A stretch of 64,000 nt of DNA from Halonatronum saccharophilum DSM 13868 (GTDB lineage Bacteria; Bacillota; Halanaerobiia; Halobacteroidales; Halobacteroidaceae), in the NCBI RefSeq assembly GCF_000517025.1, contig NZ_KI912097.1, forward strand, positions 453,688 to 517,687, in the 5' to 3' direction. The notes under the pieces are model-generated. The model ran no database searches. It was not told where the DNA came from and worked only from the letters and a program-made list of their open reading frames with translations. This document shows, in pieces, positions 24,909 through 34,149 of the stretch (position 1 is its first letter; each line of letters opens with the position of its first letter). A program made the position numbers and the translations under genes.

Positions 24909-26213
24909 ATGAAACTTTTAAATAGTGATTTTTTTATAAAAACCAATGAATCAGTTAAATACATCTTTAAATGGACTGCTATATCTGTCTTGGTTGGTGT
25001 AGTGGTAGGTTTAGCTGCAGTATTATTTACTGCTAGCCTTAATTGGGGTATAAGTCTTTTGAATGGGTTACGTAACACATGGTTGGTATATGTTATGCCA
25101 ATTTTTGGTCTATTAATGAGTGGACTTATAACATCAACCTTTGCTCCAGAAGCTGCAGGGCATGGTACAGATGCCATTATTAAATCATATAATGAAAAAT
25201 GGGGGAAGGTAGATATTATTGTAGTCCCTGTAAAATTAATTGCTAGTGTATTTACCATTGCTTTTGGGGGATCTGCAGGAAGGGAAGGACCAACAGTTCA
25301 GATGGGTGGAGGCCTTGGCTATTTCATAGGTCAGAAGTTAAAACTTAAATTAACAGATGTGAAAAAGATAGTTATATGTGGTATGGCAGCCTCTTTTGGT
25401 TCTATATTTGTAGCTCCTATAGCAGGTGGAGTTTTTGGAGCCGAGGTTCTTTATATGGATGATACAGAGTATAATAGTCTCTTTATCAGTTTTATATCAA
25501 GTATAACAGCCTATTATATTCACTCTGTTATCCTTGGCCAAGATAGGCTCTTTAAATTTACTATTCCTACAGATTATACCTTCATACCACAAAGAGATAT
25601 TTTATTCTTTGTAATGGTTGGTATCTTTATTGGAATTTTAAGTTTAATATCTATCAAGGCTTTATATGGTTATGAAGAGTTAAATCATAAGCTTAAGATG
25701 CCTGATTACTATAAGACAGCTTTAGGTGGTGCTTTAACTGGTTTAATGGCTATTATAGCTACACCTTATATTTTAGGAACGGGTATGTCTTTGATAGAAG
25801 CCATATCAGTAGAATCTTCTTTTAGTGCAGGATTTCTATTCTTGCTAATGATAGGTAAGATTTTAGCTACAGCCTTTACTATTGGATCTGGAGGAAGTGG
25901 TGGTGTTGTTGCACCAAGTTTAACTATTGGTGCTCTTGGTGGAGCATTTTTAGCCAAAGTATTTAATTACCCATTTCCCTTTGCTTTAATTTCTGCTAGT
26001 GCTGTTGGACTATTGGGTAGTGCAGCGCATATACCTATAACAACGGTTCTATTAGCAGCAGAAGTTTTTGGTATGGAATTAATAAAGCCGGCTACAATAG
26101 TATGTTTTATTGGTGCTTGGATTGCTCGTAATGATACCATGTATAGAGAATCTTATGTTAGCAAAACTAGAAAATCAAAGGTTCTACATCGATTTGGTTT
26201 AGAAGAAGGTTAA
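24909..26213 (+). CDS. CLC-type chloride channel or H+/Cl- exchanger
   Basis: A 434-residue multi-pass CLC protein without CBS domains. The selectivity motifs are recognisable: GSAGREGPTVQMGG contains the gating Glu, and GSGGSGGVVAPSLTIGALGG is the second ion-binding helix. The gating glutamate is present, which is compatible with either an exchanger or a channel. It forms one transcript with trkA downstream of the c-di-AMP riboswitch, so K+ and Cl- movement are probably controlled together. That makes sense for turgor or internal KCl control in a salt-adapted anaerobe. AAAGGAG precedes the ATG. Confidence 0.92.
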   Translation: MKLLNSDFFIKTNESVKYIFKWTAISVLVGVVVGLAAVLFTASLNWGISLLNGLRNTWLVYVMPIFGLLMSGLITSTFAPEAAGHGTDAIIKSYNEKWGKVDIIVVPVKLIASVFTIAFGGSAGREGPTVQMGGGLGYFIGQKLKLKLTDVKKIVICGMAASFGSIFVAPIAGGVFGAEVLYMDDTEYNSLFISFISSITAYYIHSVILGQDRLFKFTIPTDYTFIPQRDILFFVMVGIFIGILSLISIKALYGYEELNHKLKMPDYYKTALGGALTGLMAIIATPYILGTGMSLIEAISVESSFSAGFLFLLMIGKILATAFTIGSGGSGGVVAPSLTIGALGGAFLAKVFNYPFPFALISASAVGLLGSAAHIPITTVLLAAEVFGMELIKPATIVCFIGAWIARNDTMYRESYVSKTRKSKVLHRFGLEEG

Positions 26214-26232
26214 AATTATATTTAGAATAAGG

Positions 26233-26280
26233 AATATAAAACTGCCATAAGCTCAAAAGAGCTTATGGCAGTTTTATATT
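26233..26280. terminator. terminator after the CLC gene
   Basis: Long stem AATATAAAACTGCCATAAGC and complement around AAAA, close to perfect over 22 bp. Confidence 0.85.
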
Positions 26281-26410
26281 TTACATATACATAAATTAAA
26301 GTCTATATAAGAAATTATAGGTTTAATTAATTGAATAAAAATCTTTAAATCTTCAAAGGCTAATTATTGACGTAATGGCACGAAACTGTCACTAGATAGG
26401 AGGTTTAGTA

Positions 26411-28657
26411 ATGAAACAGAAGTTAGATAGAACTCTTGGGCTTTATTCTGCAATAACAATAAGTGTAGGTACGATGATTGGCTCGGCTATATTCGTTCTA
26501 GCTGGGACTTCCTTTGACTTGGCAGGGCCATCGGCTTCATTAGCTGTACTTTTAGCTGGTTTAGCTGCGGTGTTTACAGCATTCTCCTTTGCTGAATTGG
26601 TAACCTTTATCCCAACAGCTGGGGGTGGTTATGCTTATGTAAGGGATGCCACTGATAATGGGGTATTGGGCTTTATAACAGGTTGGGGATTTTGGCTAGG
26701 TTATGCTATGTCCTGTGGTTTATTTGCTCTTGGATTTGGTACTTTTTTAAATTATTTCTTTCCATTTATACCACCTATGATAGGTTCTTATCTTCTGATT
26801 GCCTATGTAACTTTTACCAATATAAAAGGGGTTGAAAATTCAGGGAAGTTACAAAATATTATTACTACTGGATTGATGGTTTTATTATCTGGATATATTG
26901 TTTATGGTTATTTTTATATGGATTTAGCTAAGCAGACTCCTTATTTTCCGAGGGGAATCTCAGGGACCTTCACGGCTATGGGGGTACTTTACATAACTTA
27001 TATTGGATATGGATTAATTACCACAGCTAGTGAAGAGGTAATAGATCCAGAGAAGACGATTCCTAGGGCTATTATGATATCGTTGGCCCTTGTAACTTTT
27101 GTTAAGACTGCTGTATTTCTAATAGGTAGCTCGATAGTTAATTGGGAGAAGTTAATTCCTGCTTATACAGGCACCCCTATGATAGATACGGCCATAGAGA
27201 TAGCTGGAAGTATGGGAGGATACCTATTTGCTCTAGCAGGAATATTGGCTACAGTCTCTTCTATTAATACGGCAATGATGGCCGCTTCAAGGACCTCCTT
27301 TGCTATGGCAAGAGATAAACATTTACCATCTTTATTTAAAAGCATTAGCCCAAAGACTAAAACTCCAGTCTTTTCTGTAATTGGAGCAGCATTTATTGTA
27401 ATAATAGCAACGACTATACGAGATTTGGAGCATATATCAACAATTACAAGTATTTTCTCGTTGACAGGATATAGTTTTGTAAATGTGGCGGTAATTATAT
27501 TCCGTACTAAGTTGCCGACAGTTAAAAGAGGTTTTAAGGTTCCCTTTTATCCTATAACACCGATATTAGGGGTTTTAGTTAATATATTTTTGGTATTTCA
27601 GCTAATGATAAGTGATCTTATGGCTTTGTTTGTTGCTCTTATTATTTTGATTTTAGGTATAATATATTACTATGTTGTTAAACCAAAATTAAAGGGAGCG
27701 CCTAAAGGGATTACTCCTCAACCAATTCCAAGTTTACAATTTAAGGCTAAAGATAAACGGCAGGAATTAGAAAAATGCTATAAGGTACTTTTACCTATTG
27801 CTTATCCGGATACTATACACCCTTTATTACACTTAAGTATAAATATTGCTAAATCTTATAAGGGTAGAACTATTCCTTTACATGTAATAGATGTCCCAGA
27901 GGTTATCCCGATAGATTCTCGCTATGGACAATTTAAAGATGAGATGAATATGTATGAAAATATCATTAGAAGCATCGATGATTTCGAAGAATGTAGTCAG
28001 TATATAGCAGAACCTTTATCAGTTATTTCAAGGAATGTAGTCCATGCAATAAAATCTACTATGAATGAGACTGAGGCTGATCTTCTGTTGATGGGTTGGC
28101 ATAAGTCAGGGTTCTCTTATAAGATGTTAGGTGGGATTGTTCATAAAGTTCTTGAAGAGGTGCCAAAGACAATTGGTTTATTTAAAAGATCTAAGAGTAA
28201 AGAAGTAGATGGGGTTAAGAACATACTTTATCCCTACGGAGGAGGATATCACTCTCAAGCAACAGCCCAGATAATTAAGAGGATTGCTGAAGGCAGTGGT
28301 GCAAGTTTAACCTTTTATAGGGTAGTAGGTGAAGAAGTATCTAAAGGAGAGATTGAAGAAAAAAGAGAGATTATGTGTAAAGGTTTAGAGAACTTAGAGT
28401 TAGAAGGGGATGTTATTATAAAGAAAGCTCCTTCTATTGTAGAGGGTGTTATTGAGGAGTCAAAGGGATATGATTTAGTAGTCTTAGGGGCAAGTAGTGA
28501 ATGGGGAATTAAAGGTTATATCACTGGATCTAAGACAGATCAGATTATGGATAAGATTGAATGTAATGGTCTTGTTATTAGAGGGCCAAAGACTCTGTTG
28601 CAGAGAAAGAGGGTTAGAGATATCTCAACTAGGGTAAAGGGGCGGATAGAGAAATAG
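26411..28657 (+). CDS. APC-family amino acid permease with C-terminal USP domains
   Basis: A 748-residue fusion. Residues 1-430 form an APC transporter with about 12 membrane segments, beginning LDRTLGLYSAITISVGTMIGSAIFVLAGTSF (substrate-binding GSAIF motif). Residues 455-750 are cytoplasmic and contain two universal-stress-protein-like repeats; typical words are HVIDVPEV, TEADLLLMGWHKSGF, and later YDLVVLGASSEWGIKGYITG with SKTDQIM. The first half resembles amino acid or polyamine exchangers; the substrate is not readable. The USP tail may sense ATP or another nucleotide, which is inference. AGGAGGT precedes the ATG. Single gene behind the CLC terminator. Confidence 0.88.
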   Translation: MKQKLDRTLGLYSAITISVGTMIGSAIFVLAGTSFDLAGPSASLAVLLAGLAAVFTAFSFAELVTFIPTAGGGYAYVRDATDNGVLGFITGWGFWLGYAMSCGLFALGFGTFLNYFFPFIPPMIGSYLLIAYVTFTNIKGVENSGKLQNIITTGLMVLLSGYIVYGYFYMDLAKQTPYFPRGISGTFTAMGVLYITYIGYGLITTASEEVIDPEKTIPRAIMISLALVTFVKTAVFLIGSSIVNWEKLIPAYTGTPMIDTAIEIAGSMGGYLFALAGILATVSSINTAMMAASRTSFAMARDKHLPSLFKSISPKTKTPVFSVIGAAFIVIIATTIRDLEHISTITSIFSLTGYSFVNVAVIIFRTKLPTVKRGFKVPFYPITPILGVLVNIFLVFQLMISDLMALFVALIILILGIIYYYVVKPKLKGAPKGITPQPIPSLQFKAKDKRQELEKCYKVLLPIAYPDTIHPLLHLSINIAKSYKGRTIPLHVIDVPEVIPIDSRYGQFKDEMNMYENIIRSIDDFEECSQYIAEPLSVISRNVVHAIKSTMNETEADLLLMGWHKSGFSYKMLGGIVHKVLEEVPKTIGLFKRSKSKEVDGVKNILYPYGGGYHSQATAQIIKRIAEGSGASLTFYRVVGEEVSKGEIEEKREIMCKGLENLELEGDVIIKKAPSIVEGVIEESKGYDLVVLGASSEWGIKGYITGSKTDQIMDKIECNGLVIRGPKTLLQRKRVRDISTRVKGRIEK

Positions 28658-28723
28658 AGTTGCACTTTTCACTATAACAATATATAATAACTAGTAAAAT
28701 TAATAAGAAAGGTGGTATAAGTT

Positions 28724-29677
28724 ATGAAGAAAGGTGTTATTACTTTAGGTGAGGCATTAATTGACTTCATTCCTTTGGATAAGGAGAATATGGAGTTTAA
28801 GAAGAATCCAGGAGGGGCACCTGCTAATGTAGCAGTAGGAATAAGTAGATTGGGTGCTAAATCTTCATTTATAGGTAAAGTCGGGAATGATCTCATGGGA
28901 AGATTTCTTAAAAAGGTGTTGGATGATGAAGGGGTAAAGACACAAAGTATGGTATTAACTGATGAAGCAAAGACTGGTCTCGTATTTGTAACCTTAGGTG
29001 AAGGTGGAGAGCGAAGTTTTGAGTTTTACATAGATCCTAGTGCAGATACTCTATTAAGAGAAGAGGATATCAATGAAAGTATCTTTAAAGAGAATAAGTT
29101 ACTACACTTTGGTTCAATCTCTTTGATTCATCAACCTGCAGCTAGAGCTACCAGGTATGCTGTAGATAAGGCTAAAGAAGCAGGGATGTTAATATCTTAT
29201 GATCCTAACCTAAGATTGAATCTATGGCCAGATGAGCAGAGGGCCAAAGATACTATTATCTCTATCTTAGATAAAGCAGATATATTAAAGGTATCTGAAG
29301 AAGAATTAGAATTTATCACAGGTATTAAAGATCTAGAAAAAGGTGTAAAGGTTTTAAGTGATGAATATAATGTTGATTTAATCTATGTCACCTTTGGTAG
29401 TAAAGGTTCTTATTATTACCATAATGGTGAATTGAACTTTATTCCTGCTATGAAGGTAGAGGCTGTAGATACAACAGGGGCAGGAGATGCTTTCGTTTCT
29501 GGAATTTTGTATAATATTAATGAGATCAACAAGGATTTAACTGAACTTAACAAGGAAGAGATGGACAATATAACTAGGTTTGCTGCTGTTTCTGGTGCCT
29601 TAGCTGCGTCTCAGAAGGGAGCTATGTCAGCTTTGCCAACTTTAGATAAAGTGGAAGATATATTAGAAGAAAAATAA
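28724..29677 (+). CDS. scrK: fructokinase (PfkB family), sucrose locus
   Basis: A 317-residue PfkB sugar kinase that would phosphorylate the fructose released from sucrose-6-phosphate. The N-terminal ITLGEALIDFIP and GGAPANVAVGISRLG form the sugar pocket. The C-terminal signature AVDTTGAGDAFVSGIL has the catalytic Asp and anion hole. The length is standard. GAAAGGTGG precedes the ATG. It is followed by the LacI-type regulator and the sucrose PTS, so fructokinase is a better reading than 2-keto-3-deoxygluconate kinase. Confidence 0.9.
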   Translation: MKKGVITLGEALIDFIPLDKENMEFKKNPGGAPANVAVGISRLGAKSSFIGKVGNDLMGRFLKKVLDDEGVKTQSMVLTDEAKTGLVFVTLGEGGERSFEFYIDPSADTLLREEDINESIFKENKLLHFGSISLIHQPAARATRYAVDKAKEAGMLISYDPNLRLNLWPDEQRAKDTIISILDKADILKVSEEELEFITGIKDLEKGVKVLSDEYNVDLIYVTFGSKGSYYYHNGELNFIPAMKVEAVDTTGAGDAFVSGILYNINEINKDLTELNKEEMDNITRFAAVSGALAASQKGAMSALPTLDKVEDILEEK

Positions 29678-29694
29678 ATTTTTTCGTCAAAGAC

Positions 29695-29751
29695 TTGACT
29701 TTTAAATATATCTTGGGTATAATTTTAACATAATCACTGGGAACGTTCCCA
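29695..29751 (+). promoter_or_regulatory. scrR promoter and ScrR operator
   Basis: TTGACT (29695) and TATAAT (29718) are separated by 17 bases. The perfect palindrome TGGGAACGTTCCCA (29738-29751) lies just downstream, where a LacI-type repressor would block initiation. An identical operator lies before scrA. Confidence 0.85.
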
Positions 29752-29771
29752 ATAATCGAGGAGATGGAATC

Positions 29772-30782
29772 ATGAGACTAACAATAAAAGATATAGCTAA
29801 GCTATCTGGAGTCTCAAAGTCCACAGTATCTCGAGTTATCAATGATGCAGATAGTGTCAGTGATAAAGCGCGAGAGAAGGTAGAAAAGGTAATAAAAGAG
29901 ACAGGCTACGTACCTAATCACTTAGCAAAAGATTTAAAGAGAAATAAAACTAATACTATAGGTGTTGTCTTGCCAAAGATTAATACAAGTACCTTCTCAT
30001 CAGCAGTAGAGGGAATCTGTAATGTGGTATATGCTAAGGGATATAATCTTCTATTAACAAATACAAGGTTAGATTTAAAAGAGGAGATTAAGCACCTTGA
30101 CCTCTTAAAGAAGAAGAGGGTAAGTGGGATACTTTTCTTTGCTACTCAAGTAACTGATGCCCATAAGAAGGCTTTTGAAGATTTAAAGATTCCTGCAGTA
30201 ATAATGGGCCAAGATACAAGTGGAGAGATTGACCTTCCTTGTATAATCCATAATGACTTTAATTCAGCTAAAGATATAGTAAACTTATTAATAGATAATG
30301 GTCACAAAGATATAGCCTATATTGGGATTGAGGAGAAGGATATAGCTGTTGGTAAGCTCAGAAGAGAAGGTTACCAAAAAGCTTTGGAAGAGAACTCATT
30401 GACTTTTAGAGAAGAGTATATCTACAGAGGAGATTTTAGCATAAAATCTGGTTATAATGGTATGCTGGTTATATTAGAAAGGGTTAAAGAAGTACCGACT
30501 GCATTATTTGCAGCTACCGACCGTTTAGCTATTGGCGCTATTAAAGCTCTTAATGAGAAGGGTTATAAGGTGCCTGAAGATATATCTGTAGTGGGTATTG
30601 GGGATGCTCAGATGAGTTCTTTAATAACACCACCTTTAACTACTGTTCGTTATGATCATTTGAAGGTAGGAGAGATTGCTTCAGAGATATTACTAAAGTC
30701 AATAAAAGAGGGGCAACTGCCTAAAGATAAGGTGATAATGGACTATCAGATTATTGAGAGAGAGAGTATGCAAAAAATATAG
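29772..30782 (+). CDS. scrR: LacI-family transcriptional repressor of sucrose genes
   Basis: A 336-residue LacI/GalR regulator. The N-terminal helix-turn-helix TIKDIAKLSGVSKSTVSRVIN is followed by the hinge GYVPNHLAKDLKRNKT and a periplasmic-binding-protein-like effector domain (GDAQMSSLITPPLTTVRYD near the C-terminus). Its gene sits between the fructokinase and the sucrose permease. Both flanking regions contain TGGGAACGTTCCCA, a symmetrical site typical for this family. It is therefore likely autoregulated and represses scrA/scrB until a sucrose-derived ligand is present. GAGGAGATGG precedes the ATG. Confidence 0.92.
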   Translation: MRLTIKDIAKLSGVSKSTVSRVINDADSVSDKAREKVEKVIKETGYVPNHLAKDLKRNKTNTIGVVLPKINTSTFSSAVEGICNVVYAKGYNLLLTNTRLDLKEEIKHLDLLKKKRVSGILFFATQVTDAHKKAFEDLKIPAVIMGQDTSGEIDLPCIIHNDFNSAKDIVNLLIDNGHKDIAYIGIEEKDIAVGKLRREGYQKALEENSLTFREEYIYRGDFSIKSGYNGMLVILERVKEVPTALFAATDRLAIGAIKALNEKGYKVPEDISVVGIGDAQMSSLITPPLTTVRYDHLKVGEIASEILLKSIKEGQLPKDKVIMDYQIIERESMQKI

Positions 30783-30801
30783 ATGAAGATTGTGATCTAT
30801 A

Positions 30802-30843
30802 TTTTTTATTCTATTTGGGAACGTTCCCAAATAGAATAAAAAA
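30802..30843. promoter_or_regulatory. ScrR operator embedded in a 42-bp terminator-like palindrome
   Basis: The arms TTTTTTATTCTATTTGGGAAC and its exact complement meet at the centre of TGGGAACGTTCCCA. The structure directly follows scrR, so as RNA it could end scrR transcription, while as DNA it is the operator for scrA. Confidence 0.75.
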
Positions 30844-31018
30844 TATTTATATAGATATAGGTTCAAAATATTTATAAGATTATAAGAAATGATTTTGTGT
30901 TTTTAAGTTTACTCTAATAATAAAACAAGTTTTATTATTAGAAATAGAGGAAATGATAAGCTAATAAGAAAATAAGATCCTCTTTTATGTTATTTACTAA
31001 AAATGAGGAGGTAATAAA
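30844..31018 (+). promoter_or_regulatory. leader of scrA with stem-loop
   Basis: AT-rich leader without a gene. A perfect stem CTAATAATAAAAC/GTTTTATTATTAG lies at 30913-30940, and AGAGGA/TCCTCT words could pair further down. I see no antiterminator (RAT) consensus. GAGGAGGT before the ATG is the ribosome site. Confidence 0.4.
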
Positions 31019-32383
31019 ATGAATTATACTAAGATAGCCCAAGAGATTTTAGAAGCAATTGGTGGTATGGAGAATATTGATAGTGCAGCTCATTGTGCTA
31101 CAAGGTTACGTTTGGTATTAAAGGATAATGATAAGGCAGACAAGGGTAAAGTAGAAAGTGTAGAAGGGGTTAAAGGAGCTTTTGTTAACTCGGGACAGTT
31201 TCAAATCATCATTGGACAGGGTGTAGTAAATAAGGTCTATGCAGAGCTTAAAAGATCTGGTGATGTTGAAGAGGCAAGCACTGGAGATGTAAAGAAGGCT
31301 GCGATGAAGAATTTAAATCCAGCCCAGCGTTTTGCTAGAACTCTATCCAATATCTTTGTTCCAATCATTCCAGCGATTGTTGCTAGTGGTTTATTGATGG
31401 GACTTTTAGGTATGATGAATACCTATGGGTGGGTAGACGCTGATAGTTCATTATTGATTTTACTGGATATGTTCTCTAATGCGGCCTTTGTATTCTTGCC
31501 AGTAATTGTTGCTTTCAGCGCTGCTAAGCAGTTTGAAGCTAACCCTTATCTGGCAGCAGTATTAGGTGGAATTATGATCCACCCGGCATTACAGAATGCT
31601 TGGACATTAGGTGCAGGTGTTGAACAGACCCTTGATCTATTTGGTTTTGAGATAGCTATGGTAGGATACCAAGGAACAGTACTTCCTATCTTGATTGCAG
31701 TTTGGATTATGGGGTATATAGAAAGAACAACTAGAAGGTATGTACCAAATGCTTTAGATATAATAATAACTCCTTTCGTAACTATCTTGGCAAGTGGATT
31801 TATATCTTTGATGGTTATTGGCCCTTTTGGTAGGTTACTTGGTGATGGAATTTCAATGGCTTTATTTACAATTTATGATACTGCAGGTGTTTTGGCAGGG
31901 TTAATCTTTGGTGGAGTCTATTCTTTAATAGTAATTACAGGGGTACACCATAGTTTTCATGCCTTTGAAGCAGAGCTTTTGAATAATGTTGGAAGAAACT
32001 TCTTATTGCCGATTTGGTCAATGGCAAATATAGCTCAAGGTGGGGCAGCTCTAGCAGTCTACTTTAAGACCAAGAGTACTAAGATGAAGGCGATAGCCTT
32101 ACCAGCTGCTACCTCTTGTTTATTGGGGATTACTGAAGCTGCAATCTTTGGTGTTAACTTAAGGTTAGTTAAGCCCTTTATAGGAGCAATGATTGGTGGT
32201 GCCTTAGGTGGTGCTTATGTAGTTTTGACAAATGTAGGAATGACAGCTGTTGGACTTACTGCAATACCAGGTATAAGTATAGTTGAATCTGGAGGTATGA
32301 TCAATTATCTAATCGGTTTCTTAATCGCCTTCGGTGGTGCTTTTGCATCGGTTTGGGCAATAGGATTTGACGATGTGAAATAA
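31019..32383 (+). CDS. scrA: PTS sucrose-type EIIBC permease
   Basis: A 454-residue membrane protein that imports and phosphorylates sucrose. The EIIB domain occupies residues 1-90 with phosphorylated Cys26 in AAHCATRLRLVL. The EIIC domain begins with NIFVPIIPAIVASGLLMG and has about ten hydrophobic segments, including GVHHSFHAFEAELL. No EIIA domain is fused, as usual for sucrose enzymes that borrow a glucose-type EIIA. It is preceded by the ScrR operator and closed by a GC-rich terminator. ScrB lies downstream beyond an inserted repeat. Confidence 0.92.
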   Translation: MNYTKIAQEILEAIGGMENIDSAAHCATRLRLVLKDNDKADKGKVESVEGVKGAFVNSGQFQIIIGQGVVNKVYAELKRSGDVEEASTGDVKKAAMKNLNPAQRFARTLSNIFVPIIPAIVASGLLMGLLGMMNTYGWVDADSSLLILLDMFSNAAFVFLPVIVAFSAAKQFEANPYLAAVLGGIMIHPALQNAWTLGAGVEQTLDLFGFEIAMVGYQGTVLPILIAVWIMGYIERTTRRYVPNALDIIITPFVTILASGFISLMVIGPFGRLLGDGISMALFTIYDTAGVLAGLIFGGVYSLIVITGVHHSFHAFEAELLNNVGRNFLLPIWSMANIAQGGAALAVYFKTKSTKMKAIALPAATSCLLGITEAAIFGVNLRLVKPFIGAMIGGALGGAYVVLTNVGMTAVGLTAIPGISIVESGGMINYLIGFLIAFGGAFASVWAIGFDDVK

Positions 32384-32386
32384 ATT

Positions 32387-32413
32387 AAAAAAGGGGGCAA
32401 GCCCCCTTTTTTT
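32387..32413 (+). terminator. terminator after scrA
   Basis: Stem AAAAAAGGGGGC/GCCCCCTTTTTT with minimal loop, the strongest GC stem in the window. Confidence 0.9.
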
Positions 32414-32429
32414 CAATTTGAAAGAATAT

Positions 32430-32614
32430 AAGTAATTAAGTGTCACTTTCGTGCCACTAGTAATGGGTAATGAGTGAAGAGTAATGAGTAAAGTCAAAAT
32501 CTCAAGACCTCTTATAAGTCTTAGGTAACAAAGGGGTTTCTGTTTTTTTAAGGTTTTACCCATTACTCATTACTGATTACTCATCACCAGTAATAAAGTG
32601 ACGCTTTATTACTA
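32430..32614 (-). repeat. MITE-like element, copy 1
   Basis: One of three ~180-bp copies (others at 38.3 and 61.5 kb), here inverted. The outer ends are TAGTAATAAAG/CTTTATTACTA. Inside are oppositely oriented runs of GAGTAAT/CAGTAAT units, so the entire element can fold back on itself. It lies between scrA and scrB, and its left end has diverged. No coding capacity. Confidence 0.75.
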
Positions 32615-32638
32615 TTAAACGAAAGAAAGGAGAAGGTT

Positions 32639-34108
32639 ATGAAGAGAGACGAGATGTTGAGAGAAGCCAATAAGTATATAGAAGAGAATCGTGATAAGGT
32701 TAAGGATGGCTATTATAGACTGAAGTATCATATAATGCCACCAATTGGGTGGTTAAATGATCCTAATGGTTTTGTTCAATTTAAGGGAGAATACCATCTC
32801 TTTTATCAGTTTCATCCTTTCTCTGCAGAGAGTGGGCTCAAATATTGGGGTCATTATAAGAGTAAAGATCTGATTGATTGGGAAGAGCTTCCTGTAGCTC
32901 TTGCTCCAACTAAGTGTTATGAGTCCCATGGTTGCTATTCAGGTAGTGCAGTCGATAATGATGGTGAATTTACCCTTCTTTATACAGGTAATGTAAAGAA
33001 TGATGGGGTTAGAAGTGCTTATCAAATTTTAGCTAGCAGTGAAGATGGTATTGAATTCAAGAAAGAAGATGATCCTGTTATTAAAGAGCAACCTGAGGGT
33101 TATACAGCCCACTTTAGAGATCCTAAGGTTTGGAAAGAAGGGGACTATTGGTATATGGTAATTGGAGCCCAAACTATAGAAGAAGAGGGAAGGGTTTTAT
33201 TATATAGGTCTAAAGATCTAAAGTCTTGGGAATATATTAATATTATAGGTGGTAGTAATTATAATGGTTTTGGATATTTTGGTTATATGTGGGAGTGTCC
33301 AGATCTATTTTCGTTAAAAGGAAAGGATGTCTTAATTTTTTTACCCCAGGGATTAGAAGCTAAAGGTGATCTTTACAATAATATTTATCAGGCAGGTTAT
33401 GTTATTGGTAATTTAGATTATAATTCTGGTGAGTATAGCTATGGTGAATTTATAGAGCTTGATAGAGGTTTTGACTTTTATGCTACTCAGACAACCTTAG
33501 ATGATAAAGGTAGAAGGTTATTAATAGGATGGATGGGATTACCTGAAGAGGATCATAAATATATAGAGAGAGAAGAAGGCTGGATACACTCTATGACCAT
33601 CCCTAGAGTTTTAGATTTAAAAAATAATAAACTTATACAGAAGCCTATTGAAGAGTTAAAGGAGTTAAGAAAGAATCATATTAGCTACAATGATATCATC
33701 CTTAACAATGAGGAAATGAATTTTGTTGAGGTTGAAGGGGATGTTGTAGAGTTGTTGGTCCATTTCGAAGAATGGAATGCTTCCTCCTTTGGACTTAAGG
33801 TCAGAAGATCAGAAGATGCTAAAGAGGAGACTTTAATAGAATATGACTCTGTAGGAGAGAAATTGATTTTAAGTAGAGAGAGATCTGGTAGAGGTGGTAA
33901 AGGAATTAGGAGAGTTCTATTAGAAGATATAAATAAGCTGAAACTACAGATATTTATAGATAGATCTTCAATTGAGATCTTTGTTAATGAAGGGGTAGAA
34001 GTATTTTCAGCTAGAATATACCCTGATAAAGAGAGTAAGGGTATATCTTTCTTTGCTAAAAGTGGAAAAGTTAAATTGAAGAAGGTAGAGAAGTGGGATT
34101 TAGATTAA
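32639..34108 (+). CDS. scrB: sucrose-6-phosphate hydrolase (GH32)
   Basis: A 489-residue GH32 beta-fructosidase that splits sucrose-6-phosphate into glucose-6-phosphate and fructose. The nucleophile motif is GWLNDPNGF. FRDPKVW is the transition-state stabiliser (RDP). WECPDLF is the acid/base (EC). All three are intact. The C-terminal beta-sandwich (LKLQIFIDRSSIEIFVNEGVEVFSARIYP) is typical. No signal peptide, so cytoplasmic, as expected for the PTS route. GGAGAAGG precedes the ATG. A terminator and a MITE separate it from scrA, so it probably uses its own promoter. Confidence 0.94.
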   Translation: MKRDEMLREANKYIEENRDKVKDGYYRLKYHIMPPIGWLNDPNGFVQFKGEYHLFYQFHPFSAESGLKYWGHYKSKDLIDWEELPVALAPTKCYESHGCYSGSAVDNDGEFTLLYTGNVKNDGVRSAYQILASSEDGIEFKKEDDPVIKEQPEGYTAHFRDPKVWKEGDYWYMVIGAQTIEEEGRVLLYRSKDLKSWEYINIIGGSNYNGFGYFGYMWECPDLFSLKGKDVLIFLPQGLEAKGDLYNNIYQAGYVIGNLDYNSGEYSYGEFIELDRGFDFYATQTTLDDKGRRLLIGWMGLPEEDHKYIEREEGWIHSMTIPRVLDLKNNKLIQKPIEELKELRKNHISYNDIILNNEEMNFVEVEGDVVELLVHFEEWNASSFGLKVRRSEDAKEETLIEYDSVGEKLILSRERSGRGGKGIRRVLLEDINKLKLQIFIDRSSIEIFVNEGVEVFSARIYPDKESKGISFFAKSGKVKLKKVEKWDLD

Positions 34109-34149
34109 GATAGTGGCACTTTCGTGCCGCAGTTGTTTGCTACTAGTTT

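Noticed and set aside
24890-25258. Minus-strand frame of 122 codons over the CLC gene
   Set aside because: Antisense to the CLC selectivity region and without ribosome site or family similarity.
30913-30940. Stem-loop before scrA as a sugar-type antiterminator (RAT)
   Set aside because: No RAT consensus or overlapping terminator, and the locus is already explained by a LacI-type repressor with operators.
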